Assembly: GCA_002350725.1 (NCBI GenBank)
Contig: DEFJ01000025.1
Span: 77,682 to 141,681 of the forward strand
Length of the DNA stretch: 64,000 nucleotides
Direction of reading: 5' to 3'
Source of the DNA: Cyanobacteria bacterium UBA2855
GTDB lineage: Bacteria > Cyanobacteriota > Vampirovibrionia > Gastranaerophilales > Gastranaerophilaceae
Below, piece by piece: positions 15,556-30,500 of this stretch (positions are counted from its first letter, which is position 1; the number at the start of each line of letters is the position of its first letter). The translations under genes were made by a program, and so were the position numbers. The notes under the pieces were generated by a model. The model was not told where the DNA came from. It saw only the letters and a list, made by a program, of their open reading frames with translations, and did no database searches.

Positions 15556-18500
15556 CCCCTATAGCCCAACGGAAACCCGCCGTAGCAGCAATACCGTTAC
15601 GACCGCCGTTGCGCATCATAACCTGACCATATGCCGTGAATTTTTCACCCCAAGATTTTTGCACCCCGACGCCGTATTGAACATATGGCTTCACGCTGAG
15701 TTTAGGTAATTTGATATCTGCAGCCTCAACTTTCCCTCCCGTCGGAATATTCCATACCATACCAACTGATGCGTATGGCTGCCATCCATATTTTAAATTA
15801 CCTACAGCTTTTATCTCCGGAGATATCTGAATTGCGTGTAACGGGTCACTGTCAATTTTAGCACCGGCGGAATTTTTGTAGTCAAGAGTTTTAACCATAC
15901 TGTATCCCAAAAATAATGATGGTTGTACTATCAATTTCCCGTTTTTAATTTCCCAATTATAGCCACTCTTACTTGCAACACCGGTTGTTATCATTGCAAA
16001 TCTATCAGTACCGTAACTCGTATAAGCTTCACCGGCAGATGCGCCTACGGAAACCGTAGCTCCGGTAAAGAAATTACCTTTATACAATGTGCCTGTGGCA
16101 CCTAATGCACCACCTTGCTGATCCATACTTATCCCGTCATAATTTGAATGATTACCATTGTAACCGATAAAGCCGCTTGCAACACCTTTCCAGCCTTTAC
16201 CAATATCAACCAAATCACTGTCACCGCCAAAATAATTACCATATCCGAAGTTTTCAACTTTCACGCCGCCTTTTAATCCTACATGTTCATATGTAGCATA
16301 CGGTTTTGTCCAAATTGCATGACTTATCTCAGGAATATGACTGTTATCAACTTGAGAAGCAGGTTCTAATGACGCATATTTATTAGCATTTTCGGCAGCC
16401 ATTCTTTGCGCTTTCGGATACATTGAGTATCTGTCCATCTGATAAAAACCGGCATCAAGAGTTCGCATCTGGCTTAACAAGCCTCCTATCTGAGTAGCAA
16501 CAGGACTCGCCATAACTGACGGATTAAATTCATTCACAGAATTACCAGCAGGAGTATAGGTTATCACACCATTTTCTAACTTACCTTCAATTCGTCTTAT
16601 CGGAGTCATAATTGTAGGAAGTTTTATTGTATCTGAAGTAACATTGTCGCTTCCTAAGCCCGTAGTTTTTCCTAAATCTACAGTAATATGGTCTTTCAAA
16701 GTTCTATCACCCATCACATTAATTTTATCTACATTAAATACACCGCCATTATTGTTGATTTTTGCTGTAAATTTATCAGAGGTTTCATTGTTAATATCAA
16801 AATCAAGACTCAAATTAGATTTTGAATTTAGGTTTACATTCCCAATATCGTAAGATTTTAATTTTGTATCCATTACATCAATCTTACCGCCATTAATATT
16901 AAATGAAGAGACTTTTGATATATCCGCTTTATCAGTAAAATACACCGTACTGTTATTTAAACTTAGTTGTGTTCCGCTTATTTTATTATTAATTATAAAC
17001 GGAGCATTTGTATTAAGATTAACATTACCCGGGGGCGCACCATCTATATTACTTACAGTTCTGCTTCCGCTATTGTAGTTTATTGTTCCTGTGTTATATA
17101 TTCTGTTTTTGGCAACAAGAGTTTCTGAATTTGTATTAATAACTCCGGAGTTATCAATATTGGATTGATTTATAACTCCATTGTTATCTAATATTCCTTC
17201 ATTTAAAAGTTTTCCATTACCTTTAATTGTATTGGTATTATGATTTATATCTCCGGTTAACGTCATCTTATCAGAGTTATTAATAACACCTGAATTATCC
17301 AAATTATGAGCGATTAATACCGACTTATTATCAAACTTATCAGAATTTTCAAAGTTGTCCGTAACTAACATATTGTCGTTATTTTCTATGTAGTTATTGT
17401 TTGATAGTTGATTTACGGTTAATTCTTTATTATTTACCAAATTTCCATTATTTGTCAGTATTTCTATATTGGCTTGGTTATCATTTGTGAAAGTTGAATT
17501 ATCTTGTGTAATAATTAAATTCTTTTGACTAATCTCGCCGCTGTTTGATACATGATTATTGATATTTATAGTACCGTCACCTGAAATTTTGTTTGTATTT
17601 TCACCGCCGTTATACGTTATAACCCCTTCATTTTTTAATTCCTCAAGAGTCTTGACAAGATTTGCAAAAGTTTCAATTTCAGAGTTCTCTGATACATTTA
17701 TATTTTTTTGAGTAATAGTATCATTTATATACGTTTTTCCGTCTTTAAAGTTTGTTACACCGTCATTACCGGTAATCTTGTCATTTATATTGTTATTACC
17801 GCTAAAATTCAGTCTTCCGTTGTTATCAATTGCTACATTGTTACCTTCAAATACAGTATTCTTTATGTTTACAGTACCGTCTTTCTGGTTTATAACTGCG
17901 GTTGTAAAACCTTTATATGTATTTACATCGTTTATATTTAAAGTTTTATCCGCACCAACAGTAATACCGTCATGACTGTTTCCGTTTATGCTGTGAATAT
18001 TGCCGTTTATTGTCAATTTATCACCGCCTAAAATTCCTAAATCAGTATTTACGTCTTCGTCCTTGCCCATATTATATACTTTGTTTGGTGCAGAAGACTT
18101 GACAGCCATTGCAAGATCAGTATATCGGAAATTCAAAATACCGCTATTATTAAAATAGGTAATCATATAACTGTCTTCAATACCTGTAAGTATTTTTACA
18201 TCATCAGCCAGAAGAATTTTTTCTCTAATTGTAGCGCTTTCAGTCAAAAGAACATCCGTTGGAACATCATCACCATCTGTTATAATATTTATGGTAGATA
18301 TAATAATATTATTATCTGTCAGCAAAGATTCGGCAGAAACTTGTCCGCTGAGTGTGTCTGTTTTTGCATTTTCTAAATCTACATCAATACCTGCCTGTAA
18401 ATTATTACGAGTCAAATTAATCGTGCCAAGATTATAATCTTCGGTTACATCATTTATCATATCAACAGTTCCGCCTAAAGCTTCAATAGTTGAATTTGAA

Positions 18501-21500
18501 ATATCAGAACCATTTCTTAAAGCAAGTATCGTATCTTCTTTTATTTGAATATTATTATTTTCAATTTTATGATTTAGTACAACAGTCCCTTCATTAATTG
18601 TTGTAACTCCGCTACCTGTTATATCTCCGCCGGTCATGCCGCCATTAAATACTATTTGTCCATTGTTTACAATATTACCTTGTATATTGGATGCATTAGA
18701 TGTTATAATCGAATTTCCATTATTGGTTACGTTAGCTTCAAGTTTTTTCTCGTTTACAAGGCTACCTGTAACACTTACGGAATTTTGTTTTATTCCGGCA
18801 TTATTTGTCATTGTACCGTTCAAAACTAACGAGCCGTTACCGCTTATTTTTCCTAAGCTATTTGTTGCGTTAACAGTCATATCTCCATTATTAACAATTT
18901 CTCCATTATTTGTCAGAGTATTATCAACAGTAACAGTTTTACTTGCATTATTAGTAAGAGTAGTATTTTCTGATATTTCCAATTTATACTGCGCTATAGA
19001 GCTATTATTAGTAGTATCCGATTTTATTGATGTTACACCGGTACCTGTTATAGAACTTGTTAATTCACCACCTGTTAAATTTAATTGTGCATAATTTTTA
19101 ACCCCGTTTGAAACTTTTACATCTGAAGATTTTATGTTTACAGTACCATTTGTTATACGCAATTCGTTTTGAGTTAAATTATCATTAAAATCTACAGTTC
19201 CTGAACCTGCTATGTTTGTTATTCCGACCGGCGCAAGATTATCGTTAACCTCTTCATTTATTGTAATTGTTTTTCCTGCGCTTGCTCTTAAATTCATTTC
19301 TCCTGTATTTTTTACAGAATCATTGTATGTCGAATTTGCATCGACTGCAATTATGTTTAGGGTTCCATTATTTTCGATACCGTTTCCACTGGAACCGTCC
19401 CATTCTTTAATATCTTTTAAATTTAATGTTTGTCCGGCTTGTACTTCTACTCCTTCGTAATTGTTTCCTGATACCGAGTGATTGTTACCATTTACGGTAA
19501 GCGTAGAATTATTGCCGCCCATCACCCCTATATCTTGAGTTATAACTTCATCACTATTCATATGATAATTTCGCTGTGTAGCAGTAAGCCCAACTGCCGT
19601 TGGAAGATTTGCGTAGTCTAAGATTAAATTTCCGTCAGAATTTTCATATGCCACAAGATAATTAAATCTTGTATCATAACCTGAAACGCTGTTTTCTTCA
19701 TTTAATGATAATTTTACCAATCCTTTAACATTTTCATCAGCAACATTCACAACTGTCGGCATATCAGTATTCGGGTCTTTTATAATTTTTATATTATTTA
19801 TAACTATGTGATAATTATTATCTTCTACCGGCAATGATGTATGTATTTTATCAGCAGTTTTTTCCACTAAATCAGCGTCTATAGCATATTTCATATCTTC
19901 ATTTAAAATAATTTTACCAATAGTTTCGTCCTCTATTTTGTTATCTTGAAGATTTACAGTACCGCCATTGACAACCAATATAGATTTTGATATATCACCA
20001 TTATCACTGAATTTTAACTCGCCATCATTCAAGTTTATGGTATTGTCAGATATTTCGTGTGTCGTAGTCAAACCGTTTGAGAGATTTATTTCGCCATTTT
20101 GACCATTATAATTTGTTATGTTACCTTGCGTTACACCGCCTAAAATATTTAATGTACCTGCATTTGAAATATCTCCATTCAAATCAGACATATCTGAAGA
20201 AATTATTCCAACAGGGGCATTTACAATTGTTCCTGTAATTGCATTTTGATTGTTTAATTCTCCAAAATTTGTAATGTTATTTTGCGTAATTACGCCGGAA
20301 TTTGTAGTATCACCATTTAATACAAGCCTGCCATCCCCGCTGATTATTCCGGAATTAGCGGTATTATTTACAAGGATTTCTCCCCCATTAACAATTTCAC
20401 CTTCATTTGTGAGAGTATCATTAACGGTTATTGTTTCACTATCATTAGTAAGTGTAGCATTTTCTGCAATTTCTAAATTATTTTGTATTATTGAAACCTT
20501 ATTTACGGTATCCGATTTTATTGTTGTGGCACCGGTACCCGTTATCTTACTTGTTAATTCGCCACCCGTCAAATTCAATTGGGCATCATTATTAATCTCA
20601 TTTGATACATGTAAATCCGATGATTTTATATTCACCGCCCCGTTTGTAATCCTTAATTCTTTTTGTGTAAAGCTATCATTAAAATCTACAGTTCCTGCAC
20701 CGTCTACTATTGTTATCCCGACAGGAGCAAGATTATCATTTACTTCTTCATCTATTGAAATTTTTCTTTCAACTCCTGCGGTTAATGTCATTTCTCCCAC
20801 ATTTTTAATTGGGTCTTTATATGTAGAATCATAAGATGTAGATGAGATATTTAAGGTTTCGTTATTGACGATTCCGTTTCCGCTAAAACCATCCCATTCT
20901 GCTATATCTTTAAGATTTAGTGTTTGTCCGGATCGAACTTCTATTCCTGCATGATTGTTTCCGAATACCGCATGATTATTACCATTTACGGTCAACGTTG
21001 CATTTGTACCATGAATTATACCTAAATCTTTATTTACATCCTCATCAATTTCAATAGAATAATTTTTATCATCAGATTCAGATTTTACGGCAGCAACCAA
21101 ATCCCCATATCCAAAATTCAAATTCCCTGAAGATTTAGAATATTGAACAAGATAACTCATATCTTCGGCAATACCCGAAACCTTAATTTTATCTTGTGTT
21201 AATTTTACCGCATTTTTCAACGTTTCATCCGCAACAGTAATATCGAAAGGGGTTGTTCCAGTTGGATCCGAAATTACATTTATATCGCTAATTATAATAG
21301 ATTTATTATTATCGTTCTTTAAAGATTTTGCGCTGATAGAATCTGCGGTTTTGTTGTCTAATTTAGCATCGATTAAAATATTTAAATCTTCTAATAATGT
21401 AACATCCCCAAGATTTTCATTTGTTATTAAATTATCCTGCATATTTATAGCGCCACCGCTTGCAACTAATTCAGAATTTGAAATATCACCATTGCCGATG

Positions 21501-24500
21501 AAATTTAATTCTCCCCCACTCAAGTTGATTGTATTACCTGAAATCTCATGTGCTGCTGTCATTCCATTTGAAAGATTTATTTTGCCATTTTGACTATTGT
21601 AATTTGTTATATTACCTTGAGTTACTCCACCGGTAATATTTAATGTACCTGCATTAGAAATATTCCCGTTTAAATTTGATAACGAGGATGAAATCGTACC
21701 ATCATAGGTATTGTTTATTTGTCCGTTTATAACAGAAGTATTTGTTAAATTTGAACTGTTTACAACAGTCGATTGAGTAATTCCCTTGTTATTTGTATTT
21801 GTATTACCATTCAGGATTAAAGTACCTTCTCCTGCGATAAGTCCTATATCACCACTAGCAGAGTTTGTTATAGTACCCGAATTATTTATAGTACCGTTAT
21901 TATTTAATGTGGATGTTATTTGAACATCTTTACCGGAATTATTTGCCAGAACAATGCCATTATCCACTGTTAATTCACCTTGCGTCAATGATACATCATT
22001 TATAGCATCAGCAGACAATTTTAGCGAACCTGTACCACTGATTAGACCTAAGTTACCTGCTTCATTTAAAACTAAATTACCGTTATTAGCAATTTCTCCG
22101 TTATTCGTATAATTCTGATTTACCGTTATAGTTTTACTTTGATTATTGGTTAATCTAACTGCATTATTTACTGTTAATTCATTTTGATTTATGGTACTGT
22201 TATTGGCAGTCGCAGCACTTATCACCGTATTGCCTGTACCAATTATATCAGAATTTAGAATGCCGCCTTTTAAAGTTATTTGAGATTTATTTGTAACACC
22301 ATCAGATATGTGTAAATCTTCTGCTTTTACGTTTACATTTCCAGAATTTATTATAAGTGATTTTTGAGTAAATGAACCGTTCAAATTTATATTTTCAGTA
22401 TTTTCAATAATAGTAGAGCCATCACCTGAAACATTATTCAAAGAAGTATTTCCTGATAAATTCATGTTACCGAAATTTGTTATATCTGCAGTAAATGTAG
22501 AATCTTTTACATTTAAATTAGAGCCACTTTGCGCAATGAGTGAATCACTGAAGATGCCCCAATCTGACACATTATTTACATTTAATGTTTGACCGGAAGT
22601 AATTGTAACTGCGGAGTAGTTATTCCCTATTACTTTATGACTATTACCGTTTACCGTTAATACAGAATTTGCACCCTCCATTGTTTCAAGAGCATGTGAT
22701 ACATTCTCATCGGCGCTTAGATTATAAACTCTTTGAGGCGCATCTGTGTGAATTGCGGTATATAAATTACCATAGCCAAATGTTAAATTACCGTTAGTGT
22801 TTGAATAGGTAACTAAATAACTTTTACCATCAAGTACACTATCGGCATACATTTCATCCGAAGACAATTTTATAAGATTTCTAATACTTGAATCCGCAAT
22901 ATTTATATCAATTGTAGGTTCTTGCTCAATATCTGCAATAACTTTTATTGAGTTTATAATTATATTTTTATTATAATCATTCCTTAAAGAGTTTAGTACA
23001 AAGGTGTCCGCAGTTTTATTTTTTAAATCTGCATCGATTTGGAGATACATATCTTTTAAAAGCTCTACATCTCCTAAATTTTTAGAAGAAATCACATTAT
23101 CTTGCAAGCTTAAAGCTCCGCCATCCGAAATCAGAGATTTTGCACCGGTAATATTTACGTTGCTTCCAACTTTTAAAACTCCACCGTTCAAGCTTATATT
23201 ATTATCAGTTACAGAGCTTGCCAGAGTTGTCGTTCCGCTATTTATATTCAAATTACCGTTACCGCTTACATTTTTTAATAAAGTACCGCCGGTTAAATTT
23301 AAGGCATTATTGTTAACTACATCAGCACCTATATAATCTGCTGATGTAGTTAATGCCCCGCCTGCTTGAATATTTATTGCCTGAGTTATTGGCGCATTTA
23401 AACCAACATTACCTGTTATATAAGTTGCACCTGAACCCGATACTGTATTAGAAAGTACACCACCGGTCAAAGTCAAATTAGAAGAATTTGTTGTCAAGCC
23501 GCCAAGGTTAGATGCCGATGTAGAAAGTTTTGCTCCGCTATTTATGTATATTGGCTGATTTATAGAAGCAGCTGCGGAAACATCTCCTACTATATTTGTT
23601 CTGCCTCCGCTACCATTTACGGCGAAAGCCAACGTACCATTATTCAGATTTAAAACACCTGTATTTGTTGAATCTTTGGTAATTGCGCTTGCGCTGATAT
23701 TCGCAGTTGCAGAATTTTCTAATACACCATATATAATACCGTCCAATGCCATATTGAGTATACCGGTATTTACAACTTTGTCTTGAGTAACAGAAACTCC
23801 CGTTCCGAATGTAACAGTTCCCGTTGTATTCGTAATACCGGAACCCACTATACCCGTGTTAATTGTAGAATTTGTTACATTTAATACCCCCGCATTACTT
23901 ATTCCTGTTGATTTGCCTACAGAACCAATAAATACGTTATTAATATTAGCTTTTGCCGAGCTGTTTGTTATATTTATCACCGAGCCTACAGTATTAATGG
24001 CATTTGCTATTCCTATGTTATTCAAATTCAATACCGTTTCATCATCCAAAGTAAATAAAGTATGGTAATTTGCATTAATAGTTGAACGGTTAGTGCCTGA
24101 TACTACCCCATTAACAGTTAAGCTCTTTCCTACAACAGAACCTATATTTTGACTTACCGTATAGATATTATTTGCCGCATCAAATTGGAATTGTTTTGGG
24201 GAATCTGTTTCATATTGTGATAATACTTTTAATGTGTCACCTTGAATTACTCTTTCTGTTACACCCGGAGAAATACTTGATACATTGATTTTTAATGAAT
24301 CATCTCCAATAATATTCAAATATCCCATAATATCACTTTTGGTAACATCTTGATAATAAATTTTATTCCAGGCAGTTATTGGATTAATCACTTCCTTTTC
24401 TATTTTTGTATTTTCACCTATTTTATATATACCTAAAGATGGAGATACAATATCTGCAAGAGCGAGTTTTATATTATTACCGTTATTATTAAGAACTTTA

Positions 24501-27500
24501 ATGGTATAGCTCGCTCCCGGATTTGTAATAAGACCAATAACATTTAAAGATTCTATTGTAATCGTACCTGAGCCGGATTTTACATTGATAAAATCTGCCT
24601 TTGAATTATTTAAATCAACATCCAGTCCCCAAGTAGCAGATGCTCCTGCGATTAATTCATTAAATACATAATTGCTCAGAACATTGTCATCCAATGATAT
24701 ATGACCGCCATTGAGATTTAATGTTGTATTTTCGCCAGCAAATGTACTATCTTTAAACGCCAATCCACCCTTGGAAATAGTTGCATTTGCACCGGTTAAC
24801 GTTCCGTTTACCGTTGTCATTCCATTACCGGTAATTGAAAGATTATAACGGGCATCCCCTACAATATTGCCTTCCAAATATGTGTTATTCAACTCAATTT
24901 TTGCTGATGAATCGGTAACCTCTGCTAAATTTTCATTTCCGATTAAATTTACATTATTCAATGATAGTGAGGTATCCTTACCCAAGACAAAACCTTGATG
25001 ATTTGCTAAATTTATTGTTGAAGAACTTGTATCATCCGATACTCCGGCAATAATCAATTCACCCTTTGAAACATTCCCTACATCATCAGTTGAAGTATAA
25101 TATTCATTGGCACTTGAAGCTTCGAATGTTCTTGCATTCAAATTTGCTTGAGCAACAAGTTTCAATGTATCACCCATTGATTGAACCGGAGTACGATTTG
25201 GACTCCAGTCCTGTACTACTGAAATTTTTAGAGAATCATCAGTAGTAGTTGTTGTTCCGGTTGACAATTTACCTGCCATTTGTCCCAATCGGTAGTACGT
25301 ATAATAGACTTCGTCAAATTTTGTTGTAGCTTTTATTGTGTCAAGTTCTCCATCACGTCTTATATCACCCAAATTAAATGTTTTAGCCAATATTTCATCC
25401 GAAAGTGACAATTTTATATTTGAAGTTGGCGATTGCAGAACTTTTACAAGATATTCTCCATACTCATCAATTGTAAGGTTATTCATAAAATTGATATCTG
25501 CAATATTTATTACACCCGTTGATGCACTACTATTGAGTTTAATATTGTCAATAGTTTTGTTAAGCAAATTCATATCAAGCTGATATCTTCCGTTCGAGCT
25601 GGATTCTAAATTGTTAATAACAGTTGTTTCTATTCTGCTATTTTTTAGATTTAATCCCCCATTGAATACTGTCAATTTATCATTAGCGGCAGCAAAAGTG
25701 TTCGTTCCCACAAAAAGCTCACCGCTGTTCAAAGTAGCATTTGCATTAGTAATATTACCGGAAATATGCGCCCCATTGGTAATTTCCATTTTAAAGATCT
25801 TATTACCGGTTATATTACCCTGAATATCAGCATTGTTAAGATTTACTGTTGCATAAGCATTGTTAACTGTTATAGGATCTCCCGCAGAATTTTGAATTTT
25901 TACATTGTTTAAATTTAATGCTGTTTCATTATCTAAAGTAAACAAACTGTGAGAATTTGCATTTAATATAGCACCTGTTCTGCCATTTATGCTCAAAGAG
26001 CCGGCAGTAACAGGTGTTAGGTTGGTTGAAAGGGTAAATGTTTCGTTGTTACTTACAAAATTAAAACTTCTTGCATTTGCAGTTTCTTTTTGAGCAATTG
26101 CATATAAAGTATCAAAAGTTGATGCTGTATTGAATGCAATTGAATCATTTAGTGTATTTGTATTCGTAAGAGTTATTCCTGCGGCTTGAGTAATTCTGTC
26201 AGTTGTCTTAACAGAATCCGAAATCGCACGTAAAATATTATCAACAACATTATAACTGCCATATTTTGTCTTGGATAATTTTAGCTGAATATTATCGGTT
26301 GCTTGCGCGTTTATAATTTGGAATACTTTATTAGTTGACGAAGAACCGTTAATAACAATATCATCGATTGCGATAACACCGGAAGAATCCCTACCTACAG
26401 TAAACATATCGTGAGCATTATCAGATAAATTTACTCCGATAATATATTTTGCAGTATCTGCTGAAATTAATTTATGAAAATTGTAATTATCTTTTGTATT
26501 ACCACCGACAACAAGAGTAGTATTAGATATTGAAACATTTGAATATCTTATATCATTATTCAAATAAATCTTACCGGTTCCATCACCTGTAATATTTACA
26601 TTCTGATATGAAACAGAACCTGCTGCTACTCCGTTCCCCGTAATATAATCATCTATTACAAAACTACCGTTAGTTTTTGTATTCAAATACAAGTTTGCCG
26701 AAAGAGCAGAATTACCGCTCAAATATATTGCCTGATAATCTTTTGTAGTACCGCCGTTTGTTGTAACGTAGTTTCCGGAGATTTTTGACTGATATCCATC
26801 TTTTGCCGTAATGGTCAACGTATCAGAATCATATATAGCGCCACCATATGCAGAAGTTCCGGCTGCATAGTTATTGGTGAATGAAGAATTTACTATTTCT
26901 CCTAAACTTGTACGATTAACATAGTCGCCGCTGTTATATATAGCGCCACCATATGCAGCGTTGTTTTTTGAATATGCGTAGTTACCGTCATAATTACCTG
27001 TAATAGAATTTATAACTTTTGTATTATATATAGCACCACCCATAGATGTTCCATTTTCAGCATCAGTATGGTTTCCGGAAAAATTTGCCGTAATATTTTT
27101 TATTACTGAAGAATTTCCCGGACTGTTCGCATTCCATATTGCACCACCTTGGGCAGAACCAGAATGATTAAGTACATAATTACCGGTAAATGTACCGCCT
27201 ATTTTATCAATAGTTGCGCCTCTTACGTGAATTGCACCCGCTGAAACTTCTCCGCTGCCTTCAGCATAATTATTTTTAAATACAGAAGAAGATTTTATTT
27301 CCGTAATATTATTTGCCCAAGTAACACCACCAATAGCACCTGAAACAGATTTAGCAAAATTCCCGTCAAAGGTAGCATCTATTGTGCCGATATTTGAACC
27401 ATGGATAGCTCCGCTTATAGCATAAGCACCTGCTTTTTTTGCTTGAACGGAATTACCGATAAATGTACCCGAAATACTTGTAATAGGGGAGGTTGAATAT

Positions 27501-30500
27501 ATTGCACCACCATATGCTCTTTGGTCATTTGTTGAGGATGTTTGTGCCGAATTATTCGTAAACGTAGTATTTACGTATTGTGAAACATTTCCATATATTG
27601 CACCACCATATGCAGTACCCTCAGCACTATCCAGATAATTCCCTGTAAATGTCGTATTGCTGATTATCGGAATATTAGAAGCGGCAAAAATTGCACCACC
27701 CTGAATACCCTTGACAGCATTCACAACTGTTGAGACTTCTGATTTTATATAGTTATTTGAAAAATTAGAATTTACAATTCCATTAGTAATATTACCCGTA
27801 TTGTATATTGCACCGCCCTGAGCAAATAACTCAGGAGCAGGCTTGTAATTAATATAGTTACCATCAAACAGAACTGTATCAATCGTTTTTAAATTTCCGG
27901 CATTATATAACGCACCACCTCTACCTCCAAAAGCGGTTATTCGATTACCTGAAAACTGTGCATTCCACGCACTGCCGGATTTTGTGCCAACTATACCATT
28001 TGTAAAAGTTGAAGCATTATAAATAGCACCACCAAGCCCATAACCGAAATTGGAACCGCCAACATTTATGTAATTTGAATTGATTTTGTTATTAAGAAAT
28101 GTTCCTATTGTGCTGGCATTATATATTGCCGGACTTGTAGGGTGATAAGCACCATTACCTGAAAAATAGTTGTTTGTGAATTCGGTATTTTGTAAAGTTT
28201 CAATAGTTCCGTAATTTCTTACCGCAAGACCGTTATAACTTGCTGACATCCCATAAGGATTATCTCTAAATGTTGAGTTTTCAATAGTCTTTATTGTACC
28301 ATAATTTGTTAATACACCACTCCACATACTGGTATTATATCGAATGGTAGCGGCTATTCGGTTTATGGTAGCTACGTTATAAATTAGCATGCCTGCCGAA
28401 TTAGAACTTAATGTTCCTGTTATATTGTCAATTATCGAAGAACCGGCGAAATAGAATTTTGCAGCTCCCCCGTTTCCGTTTCCTGTATAAAATATATTAT
28501 CAAAATTTGCTTTACCGTTTCCATATACATAGAAATTATATGTGCCGGAATTTGATGTTCCATAACCCATTCCTGTATATTTTACGTTTTTTATATTCAA
28601 GCTTCCGCCATTACCAACGGCAATGTGTCCATATTGAGAATTTTGATTTATTGTAGAATAATTATCACCACTTACTACACCATTTATATTTACGGTTTTT
28701 CCGCTTATATCTTTTGCAAATTCTTGAGACAACACCGTAACATCTGTTGCCGTTCTGAAATTATATGTTTTTGTATTATTAGAATCATATATATCGGACA
28801 GCATCCAATCACGATATAAATCTTTTTGAGTTGTATTAACACCGGTTTGCCTTATATTTGACAAAGAAACATTAACACTGTCATTGGCAGAATCTGTTGT
28901 TGCAAGAGATAAATTTGCAGTAGCCGTACCAACAGTATCTCTTATTGCATACGTTTGCCCGAAAGTAACATTCGGAGAAGTTACAAAATCCTCACTTCTG
29001 TTCGTATAATTAACCGTTTGAGAAGAACCTCCAAGATTAATACTGCCGCCTTTACCTCCGTCAATAATTTGGAATTTTTTATTTGAAAATGCACCTGTAA
29101 CATTCATAAAATTAAATATAGGGGTAATTATTCCACTTGAGGCACTTGATAATACAAACATATCAGATTTATTTGTAGCAACATCAACATCGATTTTCGC
29201 AGTACCGGTTCCTGCTAAAGAGCCTATACTATATGAATTTACAGCCTGATCTATAACATTCAAAACACCGGAATTAAGATTTAAAGTCCCCGCAATAGCG
29301 GCACCATTTGCAAATGCGAGTTCTCCCTGCGCAGGGTTTATATATGTTGTCCCACTACCGGTAATAGTCTTATTTAAAGTTCCATAGGTATACAACTTAC
29401 CCTGATTTATGACATCCCAATGTAGAAAATCAATTTTTGACGTAAACGAGCCAACTGGGTCGACTTGTAATCGGCTGCGAATTTCATAACCTTCTCCATT
29501 AAAGCTTACATTACCGGCGACATGAAACAAACCGGAGCCGCTACCACTGTATATAGATTTGTATAATTCACCGCCTGTGTAATACAAGTTTGCATTTGCA
29601 CCTTCAACGGTAATATAACCTCCTCCACCAATGGATGAATCGGCATAAACGGTGGAATTTGCACCAACTTGTAATGTCCCGCCTATACGAGTGTTTTTAA
29701 AAGTTATTGTACTACCGGCAGAAGTATATGTCCTGTTTGTTGCTAAAGTCTTGCCGTCTACGGTTCCGCTGCCTATATAAACCGGAGACTCACCGTATTC
29801 ACTAATATTACCACCGATATATTCTGCTTTAGTAAATGTAATAACAGCGCCAAGACCGTGTACATTTTGATTAACAGGAGCATCAAATACCGTATTTGTA
29901 CCGTTATTTATAGTTACAGAACCACTTCCGGAAATAGTATTAGCAATTGTACCACTTGAGCTTATTATTAAATTACCGTTATTAGTAATAGTCCGACCGG
30001 TTCCCACTTGTATATTTGATGGCGCTATTTGCAAAGAAGCACCGCTTGCAATAGATATTGCCTGTTGTATTGCAGCATTTGAAATTACAGAACCGGTTAT
30101 ATTTGTACTGCCTGTACCTGAAACAACACGAGATAATGTTCCTGATTGCATTGCCATTATTCCGGCATTGTTAATCGCTGCAGAACCTGTTAAATTTGAA
30201 ACATTTTCCACTGTAAAAGTCTTACCTGAAGCAACGTTAATAGTGTTTGCATTTGTTAATGCATTGCTTGCAATATTTTTCATTGTAACGTTACCGTTTA
30301 TATTCGTAGTACCGCTACCAATAATAATTCTTCCCAAATCCCCCGATAATACATTAAAAGTTCCGGCATTATTTACATACGCACCTGCCGTTAACCCTAA
30401 ATGAGATGCATTAGATTCGGTAAAAGATAACCCTGACGGAATATATATTGAAGATGAAATATTTGCATTGTTAGTAACATTTCCGGTTAATGTTACAGCT

